From positions 4,464,001-4,528,000 of the forward strand of contig NZ_CP151726.1 of assembly GCF_038443385.1 (NCBI RefSeq): a stretch of DNA of 64,000 nt. The letters are read 5' to 3'. This DNA comes from Stieleria varia. Its GTDB lineage: Bacteria; Planctomycetota; Planctomycetia; Pirellulales; Pirellulaceae. How positions within the stretch are numbered: the first letter of the stretch is position 1; each line of letters starts with the position of its first letter. A model generated the notes under the pieces. The model was not told the origin of the DNA, made no database searches, and saw only the letters and a program-made list of their open reading frames with translations. This document shows positions 37,801 through 46,583 of this stretch, piece after piece. Position numbers and translations under genes: made by a program.

Positions 37801-38956
37801 GCGAGTGATCCGGATTGCGGCGGATGGAACGCGTCAGTCGACGCCCCTGCTGGACATCACCGATCGTGTGAACTCGGGGACCAAGGACCGAGGCATGCTT
37901 GGCTTTGCCGTCCATCCGGACTTTGACAACAATCCGTACATCTATGTTTCGTACACCTACGATCCGCCGGAGGTCTATCAGCACTCAGGTCTGGGAGGCC
38001 CCGACGGCAATGGTGCCCGTGTGGCGAGAATCTCGCGGTTTACCGTCGACGCATCGGGAACCTTTGCGAACCCCGACAGCGAGTTTGTGTTGGTCGGCAA
38101 TAACAGTATCTACGACAACATTGGCAATCCGGACATTCGCCCCGGACTCGATGACCCACATTCCTGTTTTGACGCCAACGGTAATCCACTGGAGGATTGT
38201 ATCGCGGCCGATGAAACCAGCCATACGATCGGCGACTTGGAATTCGGGCCGGATGGTTCCTTGTACGCGTCCAGCGGCGACGGAGGTTCATTCGGCAGAG
38301 TCGATCCCGTCAACCTTCGCGCGTTGGACTTGGACTCTTTGTCAGGAAAGGTCTTGCGTATCAATCCGATCACCGGCCAAGGTTACACGGACAATCCGTT
38401 CTACGATGGCGATTTGGATTCCAATCAGTCCAAGGTCTATCAATACGGTTTGCGAAATCCATTCCGTCTGGCTGTGAATCAGCAAACAGGGGACGTCTAC
38501 AGTGGCGATGTGGGGTGGACTCAATGGGAAGAAATCAACGTCGGCCGAGGTGCCAATTTCGGATGGCCGGCGTTTGAGGGAGGAATCAATGGTTCGTTGC
38601 GAACGAACGGCTATCGTGATTTGGCAGAGGTCCAAGCGTACTACGCAACCAATCCGGATGTCACGGCGCCTGCCTGGGCTCGCTTGCACAGCGACGGTGC
38701 GAGGGCGATCGTCATGGGCGACTTCATCAGCGGTGCCGTCTATCCCACACAGTACCAAGACGCGTTGCTGTTCACGGACATCGGCGACCAAGTGCTACGC
38801 GTGGCGACCTTTGATTCCAGTGGCAACATCGACAATGTTCAAGTGGTCTCATCGAACCTAGGGTTCCTGGTCGACGTGCAACTTGCCGCCGACGGATTTC
38901 TGTACTACGTCGACATCACGGGCAGCGTGGGACGTTTGAACTTTCAGTTGGCCTAG
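34853..38956 (+). CDS. Giant modular exported protein: DUF4347, three CBM-like domains, Calx-beta, LamG and PQQ-type sugar dehydrogenase
   Basis: The protein has 1367 residues. The N-terminal RTSELERRLLLAADIS is the planctomycete LEPR-xLL-like sorting motif. DUF4347 (about 60-220) has a His in VHLVAHGAAG (His116) and a Cys in DVLLYGCDTG (Cys159). Three repeats of about 125 residues (starting about 224, 353 and 483) share ADRVRVAFTND-type and NLxVDKIxIDG motifs and resemble Ca-dependent xylan-binding CBM36/60. A Calx-beta domain (about 620-725) and a LamG/concanavalin domain (about 727-945) follow. The C-terminal 410 residues are a glucose/sorbosone dehydrogenase propeller (MLVAEQAGRVIRI, RGMLGFAVHPDFDNN). 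It probably acts at the cell surface on polysaccharides. Confidence 0.87.
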   Translation: MISSRRWLSRPFVGARQPFRLRTSELERRLLLAADISTPVVTSPTPAAGTLPAESVVAAANIVFIDQAVESIDQLSDAVLSDSEIVLLRADQDGVDQISKYLAGRSDVHSVHLVAHGAAGRLQLGNSVVDINTLEQRSEQIRAWSKSLASDADVLLYGCDTGQGVRGQEFLATLAELTGADIAASIDTTGQGGDWELEREIGVIQASLAFDATKLSRYRAHLPITISAAGAENTEQMQLLIDNNVVQTWDNIGGDAGERIYQDYTYNVDGISVDRVRVAFTNDFLDESNGIDRNLRVDKITVDGVEYQTEAPTVFSTGTWLPADGIQPGYRQSEYLHTDGYLQYAESSANGSLIQVTASGDTGDESMELLIDGERVAAWDDVSTNEQTYTYQASETITPDRVRVAFTNDLYDEAAGIDRNLNVDKIQIDGTTFESEGPNVFSTGSWLPGDGITPGFGRSDTLNSDGYFQYGNVDLDPSPDPGSIVIFAAGTTGTETLELQIDGTTVATFESIGGDEDSGSFQRLDYQAAGAISASQVRVVFVNDLYDEAAGVDRNLVVDKIAIDGVEYETEAPDVFSTGTWLPADGIVPGFRQSETLHSNGYFQYAGDTLQRGFIGLGGTQFTVDETDGFVEIPLIRYEGSEGAATVFLQSLAVSATDGEDFIGTDSLRVDFADGQTVATAVLNLLDDGDAESIETFSVSLFRAEAAELGVPRTAIVTIVDDESGADLVGRWRLDENSLAVPVADSSASGNAGVFRNFGSGSGPQSDAPNVDSLNSGSVRFDGVNDYIAVASDPSLNLSGGAFTQSVWINPSGGASGYQGVLGYQGGLATNQRYPGIWVYQGDRIHAGFGDGANWNSFLTGSVLTQGEWNHLATTFDGTTYRAFVNGSQVFATDAFAGRTPTNTQQLDIGRVDNYFSGGIDDVQIYSRALTPSEIGVLIDGADLPSLPVDGEFIAQSLYSGFDTPLAVDWLPGGDMLVAEQAGRVIRIAADGTRQSTPLLDITDRVNSGTKDRGMLGFAVHPDFDNNPYIYVSYTYDPPEVYQHSGLGGPDGNGARVARISRFTVDASGTFANPDSEFVLVGNNSIYDNIGNPDIRPGLDDPHSCFDANGNPLEDCIAADETSHTIGDLEFGPDGSLYASSGDGGSFGRVDPVNLRALDLDSLSGKVLRINPITGQGYTDNPFYDGDLDSNQSKVYQYGLRNPFRLAVNQQTGDVYSGDVGWTQWEEINVGRGANFGWPAFEGGINGSLRTNGYRDLAEVQAYYATNPDVTAPAWARLHSDGARAIVMGDFISGAVYPTQYQDALLFTDIGDQVLRVATFDSSGNIDNVQVVSSNLGFLVDVQLAADGFLYYVDITGSVGRLNFQLA

Positions 38957-39076
38957 TGTGGGCTTTTAGAAAGTTGGAGTTTTCGGTTTGCGAGGGTTTC
39001 TGTCACTTTTCCCAGCGCGGCAAGATCCGAGAGACGGCATGCGCTGCGCAAATCGTTACTGCGCTGAGCATCAGTT

Positions 39077-39567
39077 CGTTTGACCCGCAGCCGAAGGCGC
39101 AGGAGACACGACCAACCGGATTGCACCGCAGTGCCAAACGCCGCTTCCCTCCTGCGCCGTTGGCTACGGGTCAAACGGGTCGTTGGGGTAATCCTGCTGG
39201 ATCGTTTGGCCGGCAGCCGAAGGCGTAGGAGACACGACCAAGCGGATTGCACCGCAGTGCCAAACGCCGCTTCCCTCCTGCGCCGTTGGCTACGGTTCAA
39301 ACGGGGCGTTGGGGTAATCCTGCTGGATCGTTTGACCCGCAGCCGAAGGCGCAGGAGACACGACCAAGCGGATTGCACCGCAGTGCCAAACGCCGCTTCT
39401 CTCCTGCGCCGTTGTCTACGGGTCAAACGGGTCGTTGGGGTAATACTGCTGGATCGTTTGGCCGGCAGCCGAAGGCGCAGGAGACACGACCAAGCGGATT
39501 GCACCGCAGTGCCAAACGCCGCTTCCCGCCTGCGCCGTTGGCTACGGGTCAAACGGGGCTTGAGGGA
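39077..39567. repeat. Tandem repeat, exact period 126 bp, four copies
   Basis: Units start at 39077, 39203, 39329 and 39455. Each begins CGTTTGACCCGCAGCCGAAG (or TTTGGCCGGCAG) and contains CTCCTGCGCCGTTGGCTACG and GGTCAAACGG, the near-complement of its own start, so each unit folds on itself. The period is a multiple of three, so long frames stay open on both strands; these are artefacts. Single relatives lie at 33900, 55180 and 59615-59720. The array fills most of the 38957-39584 gap. Confidence 0.9.
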
Positions 39568-39584
39568 GATGACGGTGGCAGAGA

Positions 39585-41741
39585 CTAGTCTTTGGAATTG
39601 CTGCGACGTCGACCGCCGCCTCCACCGCTGCGTCCGCTACTGCGACTCTTTTGTTGGGGCGATTTCTTGTGGTTTTGGATGTTGCTTTCGACCAACAAGT
39701 CGATCAACTCCAACCAAGTCGGCACGGGCTTTCGTCGGGCCGAATCGTCACGGTCTGTGTCGCTATCTGCAGCTGGTTCTGTCGAACGTGTTTGACGACC
39801 ACGGGGAGCATCGGGATCTCGATCGCTGGTGGTCGAGTCGCCATCCTCGCGTTTGTTGTCGCGACCACGCCCCCGACCGCCACGTCGTCGCCTTCCGCGA
39901 CGCATGACTTCGACTTCCTCGGCGTCTTCGTGATCGTCGTCAAAGGCCGAAACCGGTTCGTCGTCGTCATCGACATCCGACCAGCCGATTTCGTCGACCA
40001 ACGGCATGTCGTCTACTTCGGCATCCGTGGCCGAGCTGGTTTCAGATTTTCGGCCACGCCCGCCACGTCCTCGACGTCCGCGCTTGCGACGTCGTTTTCG
40101 TGGTTCTCCGGACTCGTCGTCGTCGTCGGAATCTGATTTCTCCGCTGACGTCTCCAGGAGATCATCGTCGTCGTCATCGTCAAAGGGATCGATGTCCAAT
40201 CCGAAACCATCAAACTCATCCAGCGGCAGATCATCGTCTGGTCGCTCGGCACGTCCTCGGCTTCCGCGTTGCGGTTCGGATTTTGGTGCCGACGCAATGT
40301 CGGAGCGTTCGCTACTGCCGCGTGATCGACGTCGTCGGCTGCGAGGGCGGTCACCGTCGCCACGCACAGACTCGCCACGCACAGACTCGCCACGTTCTGA
40401 ATCGCTGCGGCCTAAATCGCTGCGACCTAACTCGCTGCGGCCTGACTCGCTGCGGCCTGACTCGCTGCGGCCTGACTCGCTGCGTTCTGCTGCGGGGCGA
40501 TCTGATGACACGCGATCTCGTCCGCCACGTGACTCTCGCTCACGACCAGCAGGTTCACGACCAGCAGGCTCACGTCTGGATTTCGGTTGCGTTTGCGTCT
40601 GGTCATCTTCGCCGACCGACTCGACGACTTCATCCAGATCGATCTGCTGTCGCACACCGCGACGACGTCGTCTGCGTGGCCCGCGATCGTCGCCTTCGAC
40701 GGTGTCTCTCTCTGTTCGGAACGAGTGTTCTTGATCGGGCTCGTTTCTTTTATCGCGTTGACGCTTTGCCGCACCACGCGGTGCAGAGACGCCCGTCCAT
40801 GCTTCACGCGGGACGACTTCGATGATCCCGATGTCATCGCCTGCGGGCGAGTGATCGTCATCGTCGTCTAAATCGGCGAAGGAGGAAAACGCAAGCGGGT
40901 CAACAATCTTTGGCTCGGATTGGGGGGCGGGTGCGGGAGACTTTGGTTCGTCATCGACCGCGAAGCGGTCACTCACTTCGCTCGCTTCGTCATCATCCAG
41001 GTCGTCAAAACCGACGAATCCAAGGTCGGTGCCCGGAGTTGACTGTACGATCGGCTTACTTGAGACTTCATCGAACTCAGATTCCGACTCCGGTTCGTCT
41101 GCCCCCAAGTCCAGACCGAGTCCGCTGCCAAAGCCAGATCCAGAACGCGGGGGAGCGGGCTTCTTGGTTTCGCTGACCTTGGATTCAAAAGTCTGTGGTT
41201 CACGATACGGTCGCGGTTCGTCGACGGCGTCGACTCCCAGTTCCCCCGCCAACTCGTTCCACGCGGAGACATCCACTGGACTTGATGGCTCGGCATCGGA
41301 GGCTTCGTCGATCTGACTGGTACTCGCTGTCAGCTCTGCCAATTCGTCTCTTTGGGCGAACAGGCTGTCAGCCGCTGTGCGTTCTTTCTTTCGATCCAGC
41401 AACTCTGAGACAACCGGCTGTTTCTCAGCCGGCGGTCCTGCTGCGGTCAGATCTTCCAGAGCCGGGTCAGAGTCCCGCACGCCAAATCCCGGCAGGGTCT
41501 CCGCAGGAACAGCGGCGGTTAAGGCGTCCAAGACATCGACTGACGATGGTGTGTCGCCGGATGAAGGCTGTGCGGCGGGAAAAGCTGGCTTAGATGCAGT
41601 TTCTGCGTCGGAATCGGGGTCTGTGGTCGGTTTCTCTTCAGCAGCCTGGGGCGCCGGATCGTCGTTTTTTTTCTTGGGCGGTTTTGCTGGTCCAGGGGTG
41701 CCAAGCAGGTTTGCCAGAAAATTCCAATGGTCAGATGACAT
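39585..41741 (-). CDS. Low-complexity acidic and Arg/Ser-rich protein of unknown function
   Basis: The protein has 718 residues. A short conserved-looking N-terminus (MSSDHWNFLANLLGTPGPAK) is followed by some 300 residues rich in Asp, Glu, Pro and Ala. Then comes an Arg-rich block containing the imperfect repeat SGRSESGRSESGRSELGRSD (about residues 425-465), then DDDDDDLLE-type acid runs alternating with KRRRKRGRRGRGGRGRK and MRRGRRRRGGRGRGR. The C-terminus PTWLELIDLLVESNIQNHKK is ordered-looking, then SGRSGGGGGRRRSNSKD. RGG and RS-like tracts suggest RNA or nucleic-acid binding, as in the tails of RNase E or DEAD-box helicases, but no catalytic domain is present. It is divergent from wecB. 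The function is unknown. Confidence 0.75.
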   Translation of the reverse strand: MSSDHWNFLANLLGTPGPAKPPKKKNDDPAPQAAEEKPTTDPDSDAETASKPAFPAAQPSSGDTPSSVDVLDALTAAVPAETLPGFGVRDSDPALEDLTAAGPPAEKQPVVSELLDRKKERTAADSLFAQRDELAELTASTSQIDEASDAEPSSPVDVSAWNELAGELGVDAVDEPRPYREPQTFESKVSETKKPAPPRSGSGFGSGLGLDLGADEPESESEFDEVSSKPIVQSTPGTDLGFVGFDDLDDDEASEVSDRFAVDDEPKSPAPAPQSEPKIVDPLAFSSFADLDDDDDHSPAGDDIGIIEVVPREAWTGVSAPRGAAKRQRDKRNEPDQEHSFRTERDTVEGDDRGPRRRRRRGVRQQIDLDEVVESVGEDDQTQTQPKSRREPAGREPAGRERESRGGRDRVSSDRPAAERSESGRSESGRSESGRSELGRSDLGRSDSERGESVRGESVRGDGDRPRSRRRRSRGSSERSDIASAPKSEPQRGSRGRAERPDDDLPLDEFDGFGLDIDPFDDDDDDDLLETSAEKSDSDDDDESGEPRKRRRKRGRRGRGGRGRKSETSSATDAEVDDMPLVDEIGWSDVDDDDEPVSAFDDDHEDAEEVEVMRRGRRRRGGRGRGRDNKREDGDSTTSDRDPDAPRGRQTRSTEPAADSDTDRDDSARRKPVPTWLELIDLLVESNIQNHKKSPQQKSRSSGRSGGGGGRRRSNSKD

Positions 41742-41994
41742 GAATGAACTAGTACTTTCGGTGGTGTAATCGCAATTTCGCGGCCGCTGTCTATCTTGGT
41801 CTCACGTGATCAAGGCGCCGCAGCGATAACGGGTACGACGCGGCGCGGCGACCGAAACTCAGGGTCGGCCCGCCAGCATTCCGCATCGGTACGTTTTCTT
41901 TGCATACTTATAGCCTTCCCAATGCACCCGCCCAAGGGCGACCGCAGGGAATCGCCCCGCATTCCACCGTGAATTACCCAACTATCCGCTCAAG

Positions 41995-43164
41995 ATGACC
42001 AAGTCCCCCGAAACCACCCAATTTTCCGCTATCCCCCGCCGATCCGGCGACCGACTCAGGCCGTTGATCGTTTTCGGTACTCGACCCGAGGCGATCAAGA
42101 TGTCGCCCCTGATCCTGGAATGCACCCGCCGCAGCGATGAAATCGACCCCCTGATTTGCAGCACCGGCCAGCACCGCGAGATGCTGGACCAAGTGCTCGG
42201 CTATTTTTCGATTCAGCCCACCATCGATTTGGGGCTGATGCAACCCGGCCAAACCCTGTCGGGGCTGACCGCGCGATGTCTGACTGCGGTGGACGCCGTG
42301 ATCCAAGAGCAGCAACCCGACTGCGTGGTCGTCCAGGGAGACACGACGACGGTGATGGTCTCTGCGATGGCGGCCTTTTACCATCGCCTGCCCGTGGTGC
42401 ACGTCGAAGCCGGATTGCGGACGGGCGACCTGTCCGCCCCCTGGCCAGAGGAGTTCAACCGCCGCGTCGCGGGAATTGTGACGCACATGCACTGCGCACC
42501 GACCCAGCGTTCCTGTGACGCGTTGTTGGCCGAAGGTGTTCCGCAGCAGAACATCCGGGTGACGGGCAATACGGTGATCGACGCGTTGCTAATCGCTGTC
42601 GAGAAAGAACGAGCGAACGCTGCCCGCTGGCAAGAAAAATATCCGCAAGCCATGGCGGAGAGTGTTGTCCTGATCACCGGACACCGACGCGAAAACTTCG
42701 GCGGCGGACTTGCCGAAATCTGCAGCGCTCTGGTCGAGTTGGCGACGTCCCATCCGGAAACCCAGTTCATTTACCCGGTTCACTTGAACCCCAACGTTCA
42801 AGGACCGGTGCACGAGCAATTGGGCAGCATCGCCAACATTCATCTTGTGCCGCCGGCCGACTATCCCGAGTTCGTGTGGCTGATGGACCGGGCGAACGTC
42901 GTCTTGACGGATTCAGGCGGCGTGCAAGAAGAAGCACCTTCGTTGGGCAGCGCGGTGCTGGTCACGCGAGAGAAGACCGAACGACCCGAAGCCGTCGACG
43001 CCGGATTGGCGGAATTGGTCGGCACCAATCGAGAACTGATCGTTCGACGGGTGAGTGAATTGTTGGCACAACATGCCGGAGGCACGGGGGCGAAGGTCAT
43101 CGAGAATCCGTACGGCGACGGTCACGCGGCCAAACGAATTGTCGACTGGATGGTTGGCGTCTGA
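41995..43164 (+). CDS. wecB: UDP-N-acetylglucosamine 2-epimerase (non-hydrolysing)
   Basis: This enzyme converts UDP-GlcNAc to UDP-ManNAc for surface polysaccharide synthesis. It has 389 residues, normal length with about 20 extra at the N-terminus before the family start PLIVFGTRPEAIKMSPLI. Signature motifs are VVVQGDTTTVMVSAMAAFY, PVVHVEAGLRTGD (catalytic Glu), VLITGHRRENFGGGL, and near the C-terminus VVLTDSGGVQEEAPSLG with VTREKTERPEAVDAG, the nucleotide-binding part of GT-B folds. It is monocistronic, divergent from the low-complexity gene with 253 bp between the starts. With manA it suggests capsule or S-layer-linked glycans. Confidence 0.94.
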   Translation: MTKSPETTQFSAIPRRSGDRLRPLIVFGTRPEAIKMSPLILECTRRSDEIDPLICSTGQHREMLDQVLGYFSIQPTIDLGLMQPGQTLSGLTARCLTAVDAVIQEQQPDCVVVQGDTTTVMVSAMAAFYHRLPVVHVEAGLRTGDLSAPWPEEFNRRVAGIVTHMHCAPTQRSCDALLAEGVPQQNIRVTGNTVIDALLIAVEKERANAARWQEKYPQAMAESVVLITGHRRENFGGGLAEICSALVELATSHPETQFIYPVHLNPNVQGPVHEQLGSIANIHLVPPADYPEFVWLMDRANVVLTDSGGVQEEAPSLGSAVLVTREKTERPEAVDAGLAELVGTNRELIVRRVSELLAQHAGGTGAKVIENPYGDGHAAKRIVDWMVGV

Positions 43165-43169
43165 GGAAA

Positions 43170-43436
43170 CATCGCTGGACCCCACGAGTCGAAAACAAAA
43201 TTGTCGTTCGACTTTCCAAGTCGAAAACGAAATTGTCGTTCGACTTTCCAAGTCGAAAACGCGAACGAAGGGTTCGGTGTGTCATCACCGAAGGCCCCTC
43301 CAACGTCATCCGCCAAGTTCCACCACGTCCACCAAGCGGGGTGACGGTATGTGATTGAAAATCATTTGGTGCCGTACGCTATCGACGTGGAACGTCGAGC
43401 GACAATCGCTCGACTCACCGAGCCCGATCACACGAC
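43170..43436. repeat. Short palindromes CGACTTTCCAAGTCGAAAAC in the gap after wecB
   Basis: Copies at about 43208-43228 and 43238-43258, 30 bp apart, are followed by a related CGACGTGGAACGTCGAGCGA at about 43384. The same motif family recurs inside the 33.6-kb and 54-kb arrays and at 50938, 59050 and 59955. Confidence 0.6.
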
Positions 43437-46400
43437 CTACGACTTAGGGTTCAGCACCACGGTCACATCGTTTTCCGTTCCGGTTGGTTTCAAGGTCACC
43501 GTTTGCTCAACGGGCTCATAGCCTGGATGATCGATCTTGATCCGCACGTCGCCCTGTTTGCCGTACAAGTACGAATACAAATGAAACGGTCGAAAGCGTA
43601 TTGATTCATCGTTTTCAAGATCTGGACTTATGATCTCGATAGCGACCGGCACGACGACACGGTTTTGATCAACGACGTTCACATTGACAAAACCGGGACG
43701 TTCATTATCCCTGGACGGTACAGTGAACTGCACCTCGACATCTTTGCCCCCGGCAACCTCCAATCGACCGATGATCGTGCTGTGTCGCATATTACCGCTG
43801 CGTAAGACGTAATTGCCATCGGGAACGCCGTTCACTTGAGCAAGTCCCGGTTCCTGTTTATCTTCTTGCAAGTAAAAGAGGATTCGAGAATCTTCGCTGA
43901 GCATCATGCCAAACTCGTTGCTTGGTTCGCCGTCAGCGTCACGCATGCGGATGGTGACGGTTGCCTCGCCGTGGGGAATCTCCAATGGCAACGTCGTGTT
44001 GACGAAATCATCCGTTGGCAACAATCGATGTTGGATCGAAAACGTACCTGCACCGGAACAAACCAGCTCCAAATCCCCCGGTGCCACTTGCTCGAACACA
44101 AAGGGCTCGTGTGGCTGAGTGCGGGGCAAGGCCACCGCGGCGTCGCGTCCGAAGTAATGGTCATCGCTGTAAGCACGCAGCTTGACGTAGAGACCTTCGG
44201 GCAGCTCGCCCTGTTCCATGCGTGGTCGCACCGTCAGGGTGCCCAGTTTGTGCTCGATGAGTCCAAGATCGACATCGCCGCTTCGCGGAATATCGACCTC
44301 TCGCACTTTTGCCCATTCGCTACGCTGCCCATCGAGTTCTCGGTAGAGTACCCACTGTCCTGGGGGCGGTCCGTGGAACGTGAAATTGCCTTGATCGTCC
44401 GTTGAGACGTACATTTTCATCGCCCCGAATGTCGAGTCGTGACCGCCGATTTGAAGCCTTGTGTTGGCAAGCGGCTCACCGTTGACCAAGTATCGACCGC
44501 GCATGCGTCGTTTACCGCCGAAGTTGACTTCATGGTCCATGCCATCCTGAGCGGTCACCGCATGCCTCACGACGCCGATGCCCTGCCATTCATCTTTGCG
44601 GCTGATGTATACCGGAGCCGACGGCATGCGGTCGATGCGATATCGTCCTTGGTCGTCCGTTGTGGTTTTCCCAAAGAAGCCTGCTTCGCGGTCACCGCCT
44701 CCGTAGGCATAATCGTCGTAAAACTGCAGCGTCTCATTGGGCTGTGGATTGCCATCAGCATCGAAGACTTGACCGTGAATCGTTGCTCCTTTGGAGAGCG
44801 TGACCGTCAAAGGTTTTGCTTCGAGGCTGACCACCTGCTGTGGCAATTCTGCGAAAACAAACTCAGGATGTTCCACGCGAATCGAAGTCCAACCGGCGGC
44901 CAGATTGTGAAGCGTGAACTTGCCATCGACGGTCTTGACCGCTCCTTTGTCTGTCACGAATCGACCTAACGTGCGAGGCATCGCGCCGCCAGCCAACTGC
45001 GACGCGCGTACGGTTGCCCCGTCAACGGGATTGCCATCCGGATCCAGCACCACGCCATGAAAGGGGACCTCTGGTTTTAACTTGATGGAGATCATTTCGT
45101 CGGGAGCTTCGTCTGTGTTCACCATTTCGCTGGTCGCAATCGCATATCCTTCGGCCAACACCGAAACGCTATAGATTCCAGGACCGATGACCTCCGTCTC
45201 GAACTCGCCCGCTGCGCTCTTGGCGACTTTCCAAGCGTCATCCTGCACGTAGTTGGGTCCACTGAGTGTTTGATGTTTGGCGACTCGAAACTGGTAGACC
45301 GAGATCGGTTTGCCGGTTGCTTCGTCTGTCACAATGCCTTGGACGTGCGGTTTACCCCGAGCCCTGAGTACGAGTTGCAAAGGCTCCTCGTTGGGAATGG
45401 CCACGTCATCCAAGTCGTCGAGATTCTTAATCTTCCTGAGGTTCATGACCTCCAGTTCTGGACTTTCGGGGCGAATCCTGTAGATGCCTTTCGGGATCGG
45501 TCCGATGCGTACTTCCTTTTCATTCGGACCCACGTGGTGACTGATATGATGCTGCGTTTGAGCACAGTAACCCGAAATGCTGAACCCTCGCTCCAGCGGC
45601 TTGCCGATCCAGCGGATTTGGCAAGTCAGATAGTTCATCGACTTGGGTGATGGATAATCCATCTTTCCTTGCACCGGCTGCTGCATCTCGGTCAATTTCT
45701 CCGCCGTCAAAATGTTCCGCGAAGTCGACATGCCGTCACCAAGTGGAATCGAGACAGACACGTTGTATTCACCGGGCCCGATGTGGGGCAACACAAACGA
45801 TCCGTCTTCGCCGATCTCGGTGCCGCGAGGATAGGAACCAAAATTCCACCAAGTGGGCAGAGCCAATACATTCCAGCCGGCAGGTGGCAGACCGTCTGAA
45901 CACACCGCGTTGCCTTTGATACTGACACCTGGCTCCAAAGTGATCTCAAATGCTGAAACCTTATCCGGATCGGTCACTTCCGCGTAAACATGATCCGGCG
46001 CGTGCGATTCGCTTCGCACGCCGATCAAGTACTTTGCATGTTGCGGCTTCAAGCCGCCGATGGTCAACTTGCCTTCTTTGTCGGTGGTATGACGATCGGT
46101 ATTGGAAAAATCGTCCCCATCGGTGGACTTGCAATACACCGCCGCGCGAATGGGATTGCCGTCTTTGTCGTGAACGAGAATCTCGATCTTGCACGCACGC
46201 GGCAAAGTGAAATCCTGCTGATGCTGCTTGTCCGGTTCCAACGTAATGCGTGGCAACTCGCGGTAATTGGTAAATCCGACCCAGCCTTTGGATTGGATGC
46301 GGATTCGGTATTCGCCCGGAGTGATCTTTTCCTCAAACACGTATCGACCATGCTCGTCACTGATGGTGCGAAAGTAGCTATCGCCCTGCAAGCTGATCTC

Positions 46401-46583
46401 GGCATCGGTCACTGGCTCGCCTTCTTTATCGATCAGGCGACCGAAGAGTGCTCCCTTCAATGGCGCTCCCTTCAATGGCTCCAGCTCATTCTTTGCGTTT
46501 GCATCCTGGCCATTTGCAGAACAGAGGTAGCCGATTGAGAGAATCGAAACGCAAAGCGTCCGAACGATCAATGCAGAACTCAT
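43437..46583 (-). CDS. Exported carboxypeptidase-regulatory-like (CarboxypepD_reg) repeat protein
   Basis: The protein has 1048 residues. The ATG at 46583 is preferred because GAAAGGG lies nine bases upstream and a Sec signal follows directly (MSSALIVRTLCVSILSIGYLC, then SANGQDA). The rest is a string of about ten Ig-like domains with the pattern GxVxDxxGxPVxxAxVxL: LFGRLIDKEGEPVTDAEISL, FHGVVLDPDGNPVDGATVRA and IHGQVFDADGNPQPNETLQF, each with a GxYRI/GxFTL strand. No protease or sigma/anti-sigma partner is adjacent. Such proteins are common in planctomycetes and may be structural or binding modules on the outside. The function is unassigned. Confidence 0.85.
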   Translation of the reverse strand: MSSALIVRTLCVSILSIGYLCSANGQDANAKNELEPLKGAPLKGALFGRLIDKEGEPVTDAEISLQGDSYFRTISDEHGRYVFEEKITPGEYRIRIQSKGWVGFTNYRELPRITLEPDKQHQQDFTLPRACKIEILVHDKDGNPIRAAVYCKSTDGDDFSNTDRHTTDKEGKLTIGGLKPQHAKYLIGVRSESHAPDHVYAEVTDPDKVSAFEITLEPGVSIKGNAVCSDGLPPAGWNVLALPTWWNFGSYPRGTEIGEDGSFVLPHIGPGEYNVSVSIPLGDGMSTSRNILTAEKLTEMQQPVQGKMDYPSPKSMNYLTCQIRWIGKPLERGFSISGYCAQTQHHISHHVGPNEKEVRIGPIPKGIYRIRPESPELEVMNLRKIKNLDDLDDVAIPNEEPLQLVLRARGKPHVQGIVTDEATGKPISVYQFRVAKHQTLSGPNYVQDDAWKVAKSAAGEFETEVIGPGIYSVSVLAEGYAIATSEMVNTDEAPDEMISIKLKPEVPFHGVVLDPDGNPVDGATVRASQLAGGAMPRTLGRFVTDKGAVKTVDGKFTLHNLAAGWTSIRVEHPEFVFAELPQQVVSLEAKPLTVTLSKGATIHGQVFDADGNPQPNETLQFYDDYAYGGGDREAGFFGKTTTDDQGRYRIDRMPSAPVYISRKDEWQGIGVVRHAVTAQDGMDHEVNFGGKRRMRGRYLVNGEPLANTRLQIGGHDSTFGAMKMYVSTDDQGNFTFHGPPPGQWVLYRELDGQRSEWAKVREVDIPRSGDVDLGLIEHKLGTLTVRPRMEQGELPEGLYVKLRAYSDDHYFGRDAAVALPRTQPHEPFVFEQVAPGDLELVCSGAGTFSIQHRLLPTDDFVNTTLPLEIPHGEATVTIRMRDADGEPSNEFGMMLSEDSRILFYLQEDKQEPGLAQVNGVPDGNYVLRSGNMRHSTIIGRLEVAGGKDVEVQFTVPSRDNERPGFVNVNVVDQNRVVVPVAIEIISPDLENDESIRFRPFHLYSYLYGKQGDVRIKIDHPGYEPVEQTVTLKPTGTENDVTVVLNPKS

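Noticed and set aside
38953-39907. Arg-rich frames of 90-275 residues on both strands
   Set aside because: They arise from the 126-bp array, whose period is a multiple of three, and from the antisense of the low-complexity gene.
40006-41769. Ser/Arg-rich plus-strand frames of up to 242 residues
   Set aside because: They are antisense of the low-complexity Arg/Asp-rich gene; both strands are rich in biased codons, but only the minus frame is complete with an ordered start and end.
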